This document shows, piece after piece, positions 1-9,062 of a DNA stretch of 33,893 nucleotides. The stretch comes from Oppiella nova. Its lineage: Eukaryota > Arthropoda > Arachnida > Sarcoptiformes > Oppiidae. Under the pieces are notes generated by a model. That model was given only the letters and a program-made list of their open reading frames with translations, was not told the DNA's origin and did no database searches. The stretch spans positions 1 through 33,893 of the forward strand of contig CAJPVJ010000181.1 in NCBI GenBank assembly GCA_905397405.1, given 5' to 3'. Positions within the stretch are counted from its first letter, which is position 1. The number at the start of each line of letters is the position of its first letter. A program made the translations under genes and the position numbers.

Positions 1-500
1 TAGTCACTTAAAATGCGATTTCATATTTCACTTCATCTTCAAAACCAATGTTGGAGTCAGTGATGCACTCAAAAGCCAAGTCTCTCTCCAATTCTTGCGT
101 TACTTAACTAACAAACTCAAGGCTCGCTATGTATTGCAATACCAGTGCCTTCACAACCTTTGCTGCCTTCACTCACAGTTTATACATTAAGTCATCTCTT
201 TCTGCCTCTCATTCCTCCCTCTCATCTCTTTTTGTGTGCACATCCCTATCCACCACCGAAAACCCTTATTTACTGCACTACTACTCACTACTCATACCAT
301 TCTCTTATGAAACTAATATATATTTTTTGAGAGTTCGCCTAATAATACAGCCATTAATGCATTTAATTTCCTGCATTTAAAAGTCAATTTTGTCATAACT
401 TAATAGCAATTCATTAATATTTCCATTTAATCGATACTAAAATAGCTCTCAATTTAATATAATAAAAGTTGTTGTTATATAATATAATAGATTTGGCGAA
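1..500. other. AT-rich intergenic DNA, no supported gene
   Basis: No reading frame here looks coding. The open frames near 129-380 are pyrimidine-rich, low in complexity and overlap each other in different frames. The only notable item is the decamer ATACCAGTGC at 139-148, which recurs elsewhere in the window. Confidence 0.5.
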
Positions 501-841
501 TCGTGTGTTTATATAAAAAATAGTCTCATTTCTATGAATTAGTGTTAGCCATGGCTTTGGAAACAATTTTTCTTGAGACTCATTGATGAGCGTGTTTTCA
601 GTACATTAATGGCTCGAAGAGGACATCTCTGGTTCAGTTGTTCAGCAGCTGTTTGTAGGCTTTCCTTCATNTCGTGTGTTTATATAAAAAATAGTCTCAT
701 TTCTATGAATTAGTGTTAGCCATGGCTTTGGAAACAATTTTTCTTGAGACTCATTGATGAGCGTGTTTTCAGTACATTAATGGCTCGAAGAGGACATCTC
801 TGGTTCAGTTGTTCAGCAGCTGTTTGTAGGCTTTCCTTCAT
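501..841. repeat. Perfect 170-bp direct duplication around a single N
   Basis: Positions 501-670 and 672-841 appear identical and are separated only by the single N at 671. Two identical sequences abutting one unknown base are typical of overlapping contig ends joined across a gap that were not merged. The duplication is therefore probably an assembly artefact, and the true sequence probably has one copy. Confidence 0.85.
545..670 (-). other. Possible short coding segment (41 codons), repeated at 716-841
   Basis: On the minus strand an ATG at 670-668 opens a 41-residue frame ending in TAA at 547-545. It begins MKESLQTAAEQLNQ and ends KKNCFQSHG. The stretch is richer in G+C than its surroundings and its composition is protein-like (Gln, Glu, Arg, Ser). 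No family is recognised. It could be a terminal exon, a decayed gene fragment or chance. The second copy at 716-841 is probably the same locus repeated by the assembly artefact. Confidence 0.25.
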
Positions 842-2040
842 TAAGCGATACAAATGAATAAACTTGGGTTAGGATAGAAGAATTGGTTTAAATTATAGCT
901 AATAGTAAATACTGTACTTCACTATTACTGTCTCATAGCAATCGATCTCAAGATTCTGTTGTATTCAACAAAGCACTCAACGAATTCATTTGAATTCTTT
1001 GTGTGTGTATATGCCATACACCATACATACCAGTGCTCTATATCCATCTCTCCCCTCATAAATACACTGGTATTTTGGCTGCATTTTTCTCTTATTATAA
1101 CCATTTTGATCGATAGATGTTATAATAACAACTCAACACATCTCAACATTATATTATAATGAATTGTTGTATAACTTAGGAACCAATAGAATTTCATAGC
1201 AAACAATCGGATACTATTTAACATAAAATGACATTATTATCAAACCGTTTGCACATCACCGCTAAGTAAATAAAATTAAATCATATGATTGTGTCTTATA
1301 TTTCAAGTATTGCATATCATTTTCCAAGAAACACGTCTTACAGAGACATGAAAATAATAATAATATTAATATACATAAAAATATTACAAATATATAAATC
1401 ACACGATAGACGAGAAAAAAGTTAATCTAATAATAAGCCTATATTTTCTAACAAATAAATTCTTCACGTAAGAAATTCAAATCATTAATATTTAATATAT
1501 TAAAAAACAGAAATTGAATTTTCAAAGTCTAATCGGATTTATGAATACATGGCTTACTGTTGTACTTGAGATGTCGAGAATATTCTGTGTGTGTATTGTA
1601 TTCGCTTTAAGCTATCTTTTCGAGGAATTAGTCACAGATTTCATCTCAATTTGCTCTTTCGAGGCATACTTTAAATGTATAAATAATTTGAAGTAATATT
1701 ATTTAAGAGGTAAGGGGTCTGTATTGTTAGGACATGTCACATGTACGAATTAATTGGGAAACATTAAATATGAATATGAAAATAAAATATTGTCAACAGT
1801 CAGTTGAAAACAGATTTTGGATGTAATATCACGATTTATTTTTGAAGAGCACTTCCCATTAAATTGTGTCTAAACTCATACGATATTCTGTGCAGCAAAA
1901 TGTGAAATGAGATCTTTTTCTACGATAACAACGATCAACAAAAAGATAACTTTTAATGAAAGGCATATATAAAGTGAGTTTATTTGTATCCAATCACTCG
2001 AACAATGTATTTAGGGCCCAGTTTTCATACAATAAATATA
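842..2040. other. AT-rich intergenic DNA, no supported gene
   Basis: No convincing coding frame, RNA gene or complex repeat was seen. The decamer ATACCAGTGC occurs at 1027-1036. Short open frames at 959-1159 and 1514-1696 have the composition of random AT-rich DNA. Confidence 0.5.
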
Positions 2041-2934
2041 ATGACATTTGTTTTTGTTTAAACATAATATTGGTTATGCCAAATCAATATCTGGAGTTTA
2101 TATTGGATTGAATTTATTTTATATATACTTTTATATTATTATTCCGTTTCGGAAATTGTTTTATGCAAAGGAATTGTTGAATATATGTTTTAAAACCTAT
2201 AAATACTGTCTGAACACTTTTATATTTTAATAACTTTCAATTCAATTATAAAATTCAAATCTTCTTTATGTTATATTTTGTCTCTAAGGGTATGAAAATC
2301 ATTACAAAATGTTTTATATTTCAATCATTATTGCATTCAATTTTGACTACAATTTTATTCTTTACTACATAAGAGTCTTAAGTAAAGAATGGGAATATTT
2401 TTAATAATTCTCGCGTTTCTATTCTCTAAGAAAATTAAATATAAAAATAATTTCCAAAGACATCTCCGAGAGATTTGAAAATTAAATCCCTTTATGAAGC
2501 GTTTAGAGTAACGCTCAATAAAATGTTTGCTTTCAGTTTTCTATGGGTTTTAATGACATTTGTTTTTGTTTAAACATAATATTGGTTATGCCAAATCAAT
2601 ATCTGGAGTTTATATTGGATTGAATTTATTTTATATATACTTTTATATTATTATTCCGTTTCGGAAATTGTTTTATGCACAGGCATTGTTGAATATATGT
2701 TTTAAAACCTATAAATACTGTCTGAACACTTTTATATTTTAATAACTTTCAATTCAATTATAAAATTCAAATCTTCTTATGTTATATTTTCTCTCTAAGG
2801 GTATGAAAATCATTACAAAATGTTTTATATTTCAATCATTATTGCATTCAATTTTCACTACAATTTTATTCTTTACTACATAAGAGTCTTAAGTAAAGAA
2901 TGGGAATATTTTTAATAATTCTCGCGTTTCTATT
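2041..2934. repeat. Direct duplication, two copies of about 383 bp
   Basis: Copy one is 2041-2423 and copy two 2553-2934, an offset of 512 bases with a 129-base unrelated spacer. The copies differ at only a few positions, for example AAAGG against ACAGG near 2166 and 2678, and one missing T in copy two. Both carry the same 60-codon open frame, which looks like AT-rich noise. No terminal inverted repeats or target duplications were seen. A recent local segmental duplication is the simplest reading. Confidence 0.85.
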
Positions 2935-5385
2935 GAGATTCTTTTAATTTATATTTTTATTAAAGGTTTCTGTAGAGGCTCTCTAAACTTTTAATTTAGG
3001 GAAATACTTCGCAAATCTCATTGCGAGTTATTTTACAAACGAAAGTCAAAAGATACCCAAAAAATAAAATATAAGAAACGACACTTTGATTATGGCTTTT
3101 ATGGCTTTAATGGTTGATATATATTGCATTTACTGCGGCATAAAGTGCATACTGTCCGGGGTTTTCAACCCATTTTAAAGGGGATTCTGAGGGCTCCCGG
3201 TGTGAGAATATTTATGCCATTAATCAGAATTTACGAACTCATATATTACTACATGAGATAAAAGGCAAGAAAAATGAAGTGATCTTTAAGTTTAACTCTT
3301 CGGAAGTGAGATATCAGTGTTGGAGTTGTGAACAAGTCTTCAGAGTCTCCAATGCCTTCACTTTGAATTCAATTTTGCAAAATATATTGAGTTGTTGTGA
3401 ACCAAATTGTTGTACATTATTCACAATCGTGTACAACAGCTGTACTCTGTTGTGTCAAATGCCTGAAAACCCGTATGTATTCTCGCAATTGTGTTGAGAA
3501 TATTCATCAGAATTTCAATGAATTCACAGAATAAATAGATTTTCATTTAAATAAATTTCTGGAAATTAACGATAAGAATGCGAATGTGAAAAGAATTAAC
3601 TTTTTCTGTCCAATACTTACCGATTCCGTACTCAACATAACACTCATTAGCATATAATTAGGATAAAAAAGTTTGCGTAACATAAGGAAACTTATATAAA
3701 AACATGAGTTTATTTTCTTTAAGTCTCTTATCTTTTCAACAAATAGATTCAAACATTTTATTTGGTAATTAATTTAGGGGTTTATTGGAAAACAAAATAG
3801 AAATTTTTATCTTATTAACACTACAATAAAAATAAATTTTCATGTCTATTTTTGAATATTAATTTTATAACAAATGAGGGAATTATTTGGAGTTTTCAAA
3901 CGTCAGACTTTTACATATCAAAGTTATAGATTTGTTTTGTAGTTTGTTTGGCATTTCTGTGTATGAATATGGTATATATATATAATATTTTATCGTACAA
4001 CATTGTAATAATTGTGTGAAAGTATTTCCATAGAAATCATTTTGTATATAATTTGCTAATAATTAATTAATTTGAGGCATTTGTATGAGTGTTATAATGT
4101 ATAAATCACAACAACAACAACAATAAATTTAATAATGATAAAAACATTAAGCATTAATGTAATTATAATTTAATTTGTCTTTTAATTAATGAATAAAATT
4201 AATATAAGCAAAAATTGTGCCAAGAATTTGAAATATTCTGGTGTTAACTAAGAACTTAAAGTTTTGATTAATAATAGCGTAGACATTAAACGATAATAAA
4301 TATAAAAATAGTGACTAAAACAGAGTTTAATATTTGTTTGAAATATATTAACATAAATTTAATGCCAAATAAAATCTGTTAATAAGACAAAGTATATGAG
4401 AAATCTGTTTACAAATCCCTTTGTTTAATACAATCTTTATTTTGTTGATATATTACTTAACTGTATATAAGATGAGCTCGTAATACATGACATGAAAATC
4501 AATCTAATATAAAGATATTATATAATTCTTTTCCATTACTTAATCTGTAGTAAAATAAATGAAACCAAAAGTCAATCTCTTTCATACATTTCTATTATTA
4601 CTTTGATTTTCATTGGATTTTATGGATACCAGTGCTAGTGTTTGGGTACAAAAAAAATACTTCTACTAAAGTATCGATCTGTTTGTGTTATTATTTTTAT
4701 TTCTTACGAAATAAGTCTTATGCCTATAAATGGTTTGTTTATAAGATGTAAAAACAAAGTTTAATACTTTTTGGTCCCAAAACTTATTAATAATTCATAG
4801 CAAACAGAAAATTCTAAATTAGATTTGTGTGTATCAGTTGACAGAAACAAATGTATAATTGATATGACATTACAAGTTATGGTGGGCTTTGAGTTAATAT
4901 TACTTGTGTTAGGCGCCCCTAGATGACCATCAGCTAATCGTGGTCTTCGATTAGGTAAGTCTGTTGAGAGTTAGCCTGTCTAAAGTTAATACTATTTGTA
5001 TAACGGATTGCTAAGTAGTAACCGAAGCACATGATCTAGATAGCTTACATTACATTCATTACAGAATATTCTGTTCCTTAGTATACAAAGAATAGTCCTT
5101 TAAATTCAATGAATTATTAATATTTATTTTATTTGAGTTTTGAATTTTAAATGTACTTTCGCTCTACTTCTAGGCTTATATGAAAAGACTTTTTGTTTTA
5201 AATATTAAACACTTTACAAAAATTACATAATATGTTCATAGTTTGGCATTTAGTTTGTAAAATATGGTATTGATTTGTATAAGGAATTAATATATTATAC
5301 CAGTAGTACTCGTATTAAATGTTTATATTAATTATTACTATGTTTACAGCAATTCTTACTTTTCTTTGTTCACATCGTTTCGCAT
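2935..5385. other. AT-rich intergenic DNA with a short CAA microsatellite
   Basis: No gene is supported. A (CAA)n run lies at 4107-4123 and the decamer ATACCAGTGC at 4626-4635. Small GC-richer islands occur near 3130-3210 and 4905-5040. The second was examined as a possible tRNA or exon, but no cloverleaf or clear frame could be built. Confidence 0.5.
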
Positions 5386-5628
5386 ATGATATGCAGTTAT
5401 ACTGAATATAAAGGATATGTGGTTACTGAGATTGCTGACAGGCAAAACTGCTGTAGGAGTATTCTCCCGCCTAGCAGTAATAGACTAACGACACCCTTAT
5501 CACATAGCTTAACCATACCTAACATCAGCTGTAGTAGCCTACTCCTCCTTAGACTGCGGATCAGTTGTGCCGGCGATGGGATGATGATTGTCTGTCTGAT
5601 GGGCACCGGCTCCTCAAACGTACGGTAG

Positions 5629-5766
5629 GCCGACGAGCCCGAGCGCAACCTGCTCCAGACGCACTCCCCAGCCACGCTCAACTACCTACTCGAGGCCACC
5701 GCCACGCGAGCGCTTGACCAGCTGGCAGAGGACACCGACGGTAACTCCCTGAGCAAGACCTCAAGT
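5629..5766 (+). other. Coding-like plus-strand segment, possible exon or captured gene fragment
   Basis: Read on the plus strand from GCC at 5629 there is an open, GC-rich frame of about 46 codons. It begins ADEPERNLLQTHS and continues through ATLNYLLEATATRALDQ, with typical amphipathic protein composition. A TAG at 5626-5628, which could also be the end of a splice acceptor, immediately precedes it. On the minus strand the same bases encode the unusual tail of the EB-type protein, so one of the two readings is probably accidental. The plus reading looks more protein-like. No family was recognised. Confidence 0.4.
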
Positions 5767-7082
5767 CCATCCTTTTTGGTGCAGAGGAATAGCATGACGA
5801 CACCAAATATGACAAAACCGCTCACTTTCGCCACATCGTCCCAGAGGGTGATGTCGGCGGTGTCTGATGGGGGTCTCGACTGACACACCCGGGCGTCGCC
5901 GTCAAACACGTAGTTCTTTCTGCACTTGCATTGGGAGGACCGGCAGTAGAGGTTGGAAATGCATTCACTATTATCTGAGCAAAAGTCGTCGTAACTCTTC
6001 CGACGAAGACAAGTGTCGTCTAAATGATAATGAGTTTGATTGCAAGTGCAGACACCGGAACGGCACTGGCTATTGGCCACAAATGTGTCGCATTCCCTGT
6101 CGCGACTGCATCCCTTTCCAATGATTCTGTAATTACAAAACGCCAGTTCCTTCCACTCCTTGTGCTCGGCATTCGCAAGGCTTCTGGTGTTGACTAGAAT
6201 TGTGGCTAAATTTATTAAAATATGATCTCTGGTGAGGCACTGGCCGTAAGCGAGGCTCGCGTTGGACGAGGTCTGCGTGAGGGGTCGGTGCGAGTTGATG
6301 GATGAGCTCCGGTGGCGGTGCGCTCGCGAACTGGTCGACCGTCTCCTGTGGCTGCCATTGAGGGACTCGTTCTGGAGTTCGGAGTCCTTTTTGGTGCAGA
6401 GGAATAGCATGACGACACCAAATATGACAAAACCGCTCACTTTCGCCACGTCGTCCCAGAGGGTGATGTCGTTGGTGTCGGCGGATGGGGGTCTGGACTG
6501 ACAGACTCGGGCGTCGCCGTCAAACACGTAGTTCTTTCTGCACTTGCATTGGGAGGACCGGCAGTAGAGGTTGGAAATGCATTCACTATTATCTGAGCAA
6601 AAGTCGTCGTAACTCTTCCTTTGAAGACAAGTGTCGTCTAAATGATAATGAGTTTGATTGCAAGTGCAGACACCGGAACGGCACTGGCTATTGGCCACAA
6701 ATGTCGAGCATTCCCTGTCGCGACTGCATCCCTTTCCAATGATTCTGTAATTACAAAACGCCAGTTCCTTCCACTCCTTGTGCTCGGCATTCGCAAGGCT
6801 TCTGGTGTTGACTAGAATTGTGGCTAAATTTATTAAAATATGATCTCTGGTGAGGCACTGGCCGTAAGCGCAGGACCGGTATATCAGACACTTCTTATTG
6901 ACATTTAAGGACTCGAGACAAACACCGTTTCGCAACTGTTTGTGATTCTGTAGACAATAGCAAATACCAGTGCTATTATGGCACTGGACTGGCGATTGGC
7001 ATTTGGACTTCACTTGACAATTGTTCAGACATTGCACACCAGTTAGTAAAATGAGAATTAAATAGTAAAATGTATGAAACAT
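5682..7082 (-). CDS. EB-module cysteine-rich membrane protein with internal tandem duplication (possibly broken)
   Basis: An open frame of 466 codons starts at ATG 7082-7080; the frame extends 9 codons further up only from a GTG. Residues 1-18 form a hydrophobic signal peptide (LILILLTG). Cysteine clusters of the EB type follow, with CxC pairs (CYC, CTC, CKC), then a membrane segment (VSGFVIFGVVMLFLC) and a basic Ser/Arg tail. The whole EB-plus-membrane block occurs twice (6870-6385 and 6252-5770), so the predicted chain crosses the membrane twice. EB modules in arthropods and nematodes are extracellular; no ligand can be inferred. The frame conflicts with the EB cysteine register near 6130-6250 (see findings), and the last 29 residues come from unrelated DNA. 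It may be a decayed or mis-assembled copy. Confidence 0.6.
   Translation of the reverse strand: MFHTFYYLILILLTGVQCLNNCQVKSKCQSPVQCHNSTGICYCLQNHKQLRNGVCLESLNVNKKCLIYRSCAYGQCLTRDHILINLATILVNTRSLANAEHKEWKELAFCNYRIIGKGCSRDRECSTFVANSQCRSGVCTCNQTHYHLDDTCLQRKSYDDFCSDNSECISNLYCRSSQCKCRKNYVFDGDARVCQSRPPSADTNDITLWDDVAKVSGFVIFGVVMLFLCTKKDSELQNESLNGSHRRRSTSSRAHRHRSSSINSHRPLTQTSSNASLAYGQCLTRDHILINLATILVNTRSLANAEHKEWKELAFCNYRIIGKGCSRDRECDTFVANSQCRSGVCTCNQTHYHLDDTCLRRKSYDDFCSDNSECISNLYCRSSQCKCRKNYVFDGDARVCQSRPPSDTADITLWDDVAKVSGFVIFGVVMLFLCTKKDGLEVLLRELPSVSSASWSSARVAVASSR
5770..6870. repeat. Tandem duplication within the EB-type gene (about 485-bp units)
   Basis: Segment 5770-6252 repeats segment 6385-6870 with an offset of 615-618 bases. 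There is one 3-base difference and a handful of substitutions, for example D for S and R for Q in the protein. The 132-base spacer 6253-6384 encodes the Ser/Arg-rich tail and is present once. Because the copies differ, this is not a simple assembly stutter, although unmerged haplotypes remain possible. Confidence 0.9.
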
Positions 7083-7663
7083 TGGAAATGAAATGATAAT
7101 TATTGGCACAAAGACTACTACTTATTAAGCGAAACATTTAGGAATAACCAGAATATCAAAGATTACATTATCTGTTTGCCAACTGTGATGTGCGATGAAT
7201 GGGAGCACTCGTATGCGGACTGGTAGCTACCGGGGAATACATGCGCCAAACAGCACACGATTCTCTATTTTATTTCGTATTAACTCTCTATTCTGTTTCA
7301 TAACTTATTTTCATTGCCTCCTAAATAGCAAATAGGTTTTATTGATTAATTAAACAGTGATTGTTAGTAAACATATAATTACACGCAATTTATTTGCATC
7401 TAAACTATCAGTTGTTTATATATGAAAATCCGATACTCTTTATGTATATAGCCTTTGGAGCAGAAAAACAACAGTGTTTTGAGTTTTTAGAGTATAGACT
7501 CTAATGGAAACAATTTTTGCCAACGTATAAGAATGCATTAGAGAGGGTATCCATACAGTGCACTACAATACTGGCTAACTTGCATGTGTACAGAATATAC
7601 AGAATATATGTCAGTGCTCTCGGTTCAGGCAATGGGAGCAAATGGCAGTGAAATATCGATTTT
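7083..7663. promoter_or_regulatory. Upstream region of the EB-type gene
   Basis: This region lies 5' of the minus-strand EB gene. It contains a GC-richer patch near 7175-7250 that may belong to its promoter or 5' untranslated region. No TATA box or initiator can be assigned with confidence, so the label rests on position only. Confidence 0.25.
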
Positions 7664-8114
7664 TCTCTATCTTTCGTTCATCAGTTTTACAGCGAATTCT
7701 TTACTCATTTTCGTGTCATACCTATACCTTACAGTCGATACACTATTATTGCAGTTTTGTTTTGAAAACATGTTTCAAAAAAGATCGCATTTACTTTTTA
7801 CAAAAGCAATGACAAACATTTGTGTTTAAGTTCAGTTTAGTTTTGTTTAGTTCCCTGGAAAATATACACAAACATAGCACACAATTCTTTGAAGTCAAAT
7901 ATAAAGAATACGTATTTTTTTATGTTAAAAGTTTTTATGTCTTCTTTTATATATTTTTTATTTTAAGTACAAACACTCATCGCATGATAAATATTTTTGC
8001 ACAACTTTAGGTAATGTTTAGCCAAACAGAATATTTACAGAATAGGTGTAAATTATTTTTTGGCAAATATTCTTTCTATTATACTGTACTCTAACACAGT
8101 ATTAAGGAAGTTAG

Positions 8115-8152
<38 letters not shown>

Positions 8153-8238
8153 GTGAGTGAGAGAGAGAGAGAATATCGACTGTAAGGTATAGGTATGACA
8201 CGAAAATGAGTAAAGAATTCGCTGTAAAACTGATGAAC

Positions 8239-8250
<12 letters not shown>
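7664..8250. repeat. 76-bp perfect inverted repeat with 433-base spacer
   Basis: Positions 7665-7740 and 8174-8249 are exact reverse complements over 76 bases. The right arm is bounded on both sides by GA microsatellites (8116-8172 and 8246-8290). A transcript through the region could fold into a long hairpin. No transposase or target duplication was seen. The accidental protein-like frames in the two arms are mirror images of each other and are not genes. Confidence 0.9.
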
Positions 8251-8269
<19 letters not shown>

Positions 8270-8290
8270 TGAGAGAGAGTGAGAGAGAGT
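8116..8290. repeat. GA/GAGT microsatellites
   Basis: Purine runs of (GA)n with GAGT interruptions lie at 8116-8172 and 8246-8290, separated by one arm of the 76-bp inverted repeat. They create long but meaningless Ser-Leu open frames on the minus strand. Confidence 0.95.
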
Positions 8291-8622
8291 TGGTTTTAAT
8301 TCGTGAGAGAATGGGATTAATAGCGAGTGGGAGAGATGCAAGTGATGCCAAATTGACCGAAACATTGTTCACTAATCATAAGTTATCTGCGAAGGCATTA
8401 ATATTACTCAACACTTCGCTTCTCAGCACTTCATAAACCGTAACCTCAATCCCAGTGCTATAACTCATCTCTTTTAATATTTTTGGTGATTTCCACTCAT
8501 TTTGACGGCAAATTTTTCTCAAATGATTAATAATTATTAGATTTTTATTCTAAACAATACTGAAAAGCAATTTTCCTAGTGTTCAAATCACACTTCAATT
8601 TGAATGATACCATAGCGAGATA

Positions 8623-9060
8623 TACCCTGATTATCTGGAGATAGTACGCGTATTATCTGAGCAAATTTTTATTATTTTCTAAATATTCTTAAATTCTTAA
8701 TTTGAAACTTTTATAAATGATATTAATCAGCCATCTTATTATCTCTAGCTTATGTAAAATATAATCAATTTGATGGTTTGATCATTTTCATGGCAACAAA
8801 ATCATTAAGTTTTAGTAATTTAGCATTTATAATGGTAATCACTTAAAAATGATCAAATCTTCAATTTCTGTCAACAGTTAATTCAATTATATATTAATTA
8901 TTATGACATGTTTTGAAGTAATGGCCATATTTAAAACATTTTTAGGCTTATATTTAATTTCAAAATCTATGCGTACTATACGCCGGATGCGTATTATACG
9001 AGCAAAAACATGATTTTTCGGTAATTATTGAATGCGTACAATCTCCCGATAATCAGGGTA
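8623..9060. mobile_element. MITE-like non-autonomous element (438 bp) with TIRs and TA target duplication
   Basis: The left end reads TACCCTGATTATC and the right end is its reverse complement GATAATCAGGGTA. The match extends to about 29 bases with two mismatches (GGAGA then GTACGC). TA flanks both sides (8621-8622 and 9061-9062), the target duplication expected of Tc1/mariner-type insertion. A subterminal direct repeat (GCGTATTAT followed by GAGCAAA) occurs at 8646-8666 and 8987-9005. There is no coding capacity, so it would depend on a transposase elsewhere. Confidence 0.75.
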
Positions 9061-9062
9061 TA

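Noticed and set aside
129-380. 83-codon plus-strand open frame
   Set aside because: Pyrimidine-rich low-complexity Ser/Leu/Thr composition, overlapping frames and no domain or splice support.
2048-2742. 60-codon frames beginning MFLFKHNIGYAKS in both copies of the 383-bp duplication
   Set aside because: Their repetition follows from the DNA duplication. Phe/Tyr/Ile-rich composition is what random AT-rich DNA gives, and no selection signal can be judged from two near-identical copies.
3279-3497. 72-codon Cys-containing plus-strand frame
   Set aside because: The CWSC and CC groups do not match any known zinc or knot spacing, and no initiation or splice context supports it.
4905-5000. Possible tRNA or tRNA-derived SINE around TTCGATTAGG
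   Set aside because: A T-loop-like TTCGATT is present, but no acceptor stem, A box or full cloverleaf could be built.
5397-5681. 94-codon minus-strand frame
   Set aside because: No recognisable domain. It overlaps a plus-strand frame with better protein character and has no signal at its start.
8091-8372. Minus-strand Leu-Ser repeat proteins
   Set aside because: They are direct translations of GA microsatellites and one arm of the inverted repeat.
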